A DNA stretch of 7,672 nt from Synergistales bacterium (lineage in GTDB: Bacteria; Synergistota; Synergistia; Synergistales; Thermovirgaceae): contig JAHDOX010000075.1 in the NCBI GenBank assembly GCA_018434645.1, positions 1 through 7,672 on the forward strand. Direction: 5' to 3'. Position numbers and translations under genes: made by a program. Positions within the stretch are counted from its first letter, which is position 1; the number at the start of each line of letters is the position of its first letter. This document shows positions 6,124 to 7,672 of this stretch, in pieces. The notes beneath the pieces were generated by a model that saw only the letters and a list, made by a program, of their open reading frames with translations, did no database searches and was not told the DNA's origin.

Positions 6124-7164
6124 TTGGCTCTGGTTGGGATCATCGCCAATCCTGCTTCAGGCAAAGACATAAGAAGGCTCGTCGCCCACGGTTCGGTCTT
6201 CGATAATATCGAAAAGGTAAACATCGTGAGGCGCATTCTGTTGGGATTGCAGGCTGTCGGGGCAGACAAGGTTCTTTACATGCCCGATTATTTTGGCATA
6301 GTTCCCAGGGCAGTGGAAAACGTTCACCTGAAGATGAGCGTGGAACCCCTGGACATGTATTGCGAAGGAACGCAGGAAGATTCCACCCTGGCCGCCAGGC
6401 TGCTGGCCGAAGAAGGTGCCCGCTGCCTTGTGGTGCTGGGCGGCGACGGTACCAACAGAGCTGTCGCCAAAGGCAGTGTTTCCGTTCCCTTCATGTCCGT
6501 ATCCACAGGAACAAACAATATCTTCCCCTGTATGGTCGAAGGGACGATCGCGGGCATGGCCGCCGGTTTCGTGGCTACAGGTCTCGTCCCCGTCGAAGAC
6601 GTGACCTTCCCCGCGAAACGCCTCGATGTAATGATCGACGGCGAGGCAGTGGATCTTGCCCTGGTGGATGTCGCTCTTTACGACGACATATTTTTGGGCT
6701 CAAAGGCTATATGGGATATGGATAGGGTTAAAGAGTTGGTGTTGACCCAGGCCAAGCCGAGCAATATAGGGTTGTCTTCTGTTGGTGGCATGGTCATCGA
6801 CAGGCCCATGCCGCAGGAAAAGGGGCTTCACGTACTGTTGGGGCCGTCCGATTCCGACGAGGGTTTCGTAGTAACAGCGCCGGTGGCGCCAGGACTTATA
6901 AAACCCGTCCGGGTGCTCGAGGTTAACGAAATCTCTCTTGGGGAAGAGGTAAGTTTTGATTTGAGCCCGGCTGTAATCGCCCTGGACGGCGAGAGGGAGG
7001 TTGAAGTCCTGCCGGGCAAAAAGGTTTCGGTGCGCCTGAACGAAAACGGCCCCCGTGTCGTGGATATAGAGATGACCATGTGGCTTGCCGTTAGGAATAA
7101 AGCCTGGTCGCCCGCAGCAAACGAGGAGGTGAGCTTTTATGGCAGTAGTGGTCACAATGCCTAA
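6124..7164 (+). CDS. acoX: AcoX-family protein, NAD-kinase-like, role unknown
   Basis: A 346-residue cytoplasmic protein of the NAD kinase/diacylglycerol kinase-like superfamily, matching the AcoX type found in acetoin operons such as acoXABC of Cupriavidus necator. The N-terminus has IIANPASGKD (6-15), followed by the nucleotide-binding GGDGTNR (106-112) and STGTNNIFP (127-135), the equivalents of the GGDGT and GTGTN-type motifs of NAD kinases. The rest (about 160-330) fits the beta-rich C-terminal part of that fold. The start is TTG at 6124, ten bases after AAAGGGGA; the reading begins MALVGIIANP, and no better start is seen. The gene sits between the E1 and E2 genes and its 3' end overlaps acoC by 26 bases. 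AcoX has, to my knowledge, no proven reaction; a kinase acting on a nucleotide or cofactor is an inference from the fold. Family assignment is firm. Confidence 0.88.
   Translation: MALVGIIANPASGKDIRRLVAHGSVFDNIEKVNIVRRILLGLQAVGADKVLYMPDYFGIVPRAVENVHLKMSVEPLDMYCEGTQEDSTLAARLLAEEGARCLVVLGGDGTNRAVAKGSVSVPFMSVSTGTNNIFPCMVEGTIAGMAAGFVATGLVPVEDVTFPAKRLDVMIDGEAVDLALVDVALYDDIFLGSKAIWDMDRVKELVLTQAKPSNIGLSSVGGMVIDRPMPQEKGLHVLLGPSDSDEGFVVTAPVAPGLIKPVRVLEVNEISLGEEVSFDLSPAVIALDGEREVEVLPGKKVSVRLNENGPRVVDIEMTMWLAVRNKAWSPAANEEVSFYGSSGHNA
7124..7132 (+). promoter_or_regulatory. Strong ribosome binding site of acoC, inside acoX
   Basis: AGGAGGTGA matches the 16S rRNA anti-Shine-Dalgarno almost fully and lies 6 bases before the ATG at 7139, within the acoX coding sequence. 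It supports the ATG at 7139 over the in-frame ATG at 7157. Confidence 0.8.
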
Positions 7165-7672
7165 ACTCGGACTTACCATGACATCCGGCTCCGTCGCCAA
7201 ATGGCATAAAACCGAAGGTGACAAGGTTGAAAAGGGAGAGGTAATCCTGGAAGTCGCGACGGAGAAGATAACCTACAAGGTAGAGGCCACAGAAAATGGC
7301 GTCTTGAGAAAGATCCTGGTGCAGCCGGGCGTAAACGTGCCGATAGGAACGCCCCTTGCGGTAGTTGCAGGGCCCGACGAAGATATAAGTCACCTGCTTG
7401 AAGAAACGCCCGCCCCTGCCGAACCCGAAAAGCAAGCCAAAGAGGAAGCCCCGCCTCAGGTGGAAGAGGCCAAACCAACGGGAGAAAAAGTGCCCGTAAA
7501 AGCCACGCATATAGCAAAAAAAATAGCGAAAGAACACGGCATAGACCTTTCGATTGTTACAGGTACCGGCCCGGGAGGCAGGATCGTGGAAAAAGATGTC
7601 CTGGATTTTATTGAAAGCCGAAAGAAAGCCCCGACCGCCCAACCGGCGCCTAAACCCGGGGTTGGTGCGCCA
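7139..7672 (+). CDS. acoC: Dihydrolipoamide acetyltransferase (E2) of the acetoin-cleaving complex, partial
   Basis: The first 178 residues are visible; the catalytic domain lies beyond the right edge. E2 carries the acetyl group from E1 on a swinging lipoyl arm and transfers it to CoA. Residues 1-78 are a lipoyl domain with MPKLGLTM and the lipoylation site VATEKITYKVE, modified lysine Lys43. An Ala/Pro/Glu-rich flexible linker (about 85-117) follows, then a peripheral subunit-binding domain (about 119-158: ATHIAKKIAKEHGIDL and GTGPGGRIVEKDV), then a second Ala/Pro linker. A subunit-binding domain points to the Bacillus/Pelobacter type of E2, with a 2-oxoacid-dehydrogenase acyltransferase domain expected next, rather than the Cupriavidus AcoC type with a hydrolase-like C-terminus. 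The start overlaps acoX by 26 bases, suggesting translational coupling. TEKIT in place of the TDKA typical of pyruvate dehydrogenase E2 agrees with an acetoin system. Confidence 0.93.
   Translation, partial: MAVVVTMPKLGLTMTSGSVAKWHKTEGDKVEKGEVILEVATEKITYKVEATENGVLRKILVQPGVNVPIGTPLAVVAGPDEDISHLLEETPAPAEPEKQAKEEAPPQVEEAKPTGEKVPVKATHIAKKIAKEHGIDLSIVTGTGPGGRIVEKDVLDFIESRKKAPTAQPAPKPGVGAP

Noticed and set aside
7091..7642. A 183-codon minus-strand open frame rich in Phe and Gly
   Set aside because: It is antisense to the end of acoX and to the lipoyl and subunit-binding domains of acoC; its aromatic-rich composition comes from reading the Lys/Glu codons of acoC backwards.

Overview
The window is 7672 bases of bacterial chromosome. 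By eye it has moderate-to-high GC, strong AGGAGG-type ribosome binding sites, and a mix of ATG, GTG and TTG starts. It holds one partial sensor histidine kinase gene on the minus strand (bases 1-1391), a 356-base divergent intergenic region, and a six-gene operon on the plus strand (1748 to the right edge) for a thiamine-diphosphate-dependent acetoin-cleaving dehydrogenase complex. The cluster composition (AcoA/AcoB E1, AcoX, lipoyl E2, a dedicated dihydrolipoyl dehydrogenase and a lipoyl synthase) recalls acetoin-fermenting anaerobes such as Pelobacter and Clostridium magnum. An anaerobe of Synergistota, deltaproteobacterial or Firmicutes type is a plausible host, but the sequence alone does not fix the phylum.

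Layout from left to right: (1) 1-1391 minus, a membrane histidine kinase with two transmembrane segments, two PAS domains, a short coiled coil and a HisKA phosphoacceptor domain; its ATPase domain lies beyond the left edge. (2) 1392-1747, intergenic, with a candidate promoter for each direction and an operator-like dyad. (3) 1748-3142 lpdA (E3). (4) 3149-3994 lipA (lipoyl synthase). (5) 3995-4085, an A-rich spacer with a 10-base direct repeat and a possible leader peptide. (6) 4086-5045 acoA (E1 alpha). (7) 5063-6037 acoB (E1 beta). (8) 6038-6123, a spacer with a strong GC hairpin. (9) 6124-7164 acoX (NAD-kinase-like, function unknown). (10) 7139 to the edge, acoC (E2), overlapping acoX by 26 bases and truncated by the window.

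The genes make one pathway. AcoA/AcoB (E1) cleaves acetoin, releasing acetaldehyde and passing the acetyl group to the lipoyl arm of AcoC (E2). E2 transfers it to CoA, and LpdA (E3) reoxidises the dihydrolipoyl arm with NAD+. LipA inserts the sulfurs that make the lipoyl group. AcoX is a conserved companion with a nucleotide-kinase fold and no settled role. The divergent kinase could control the operon, but nothing in the sequence proves it. I found no mobile element, CRISPR array, tRNA or rRNA, and no clearly undescribed system. The points most worth a second look are the placement of acoX, its coupling to acoC, and the regulatory elements between genes.
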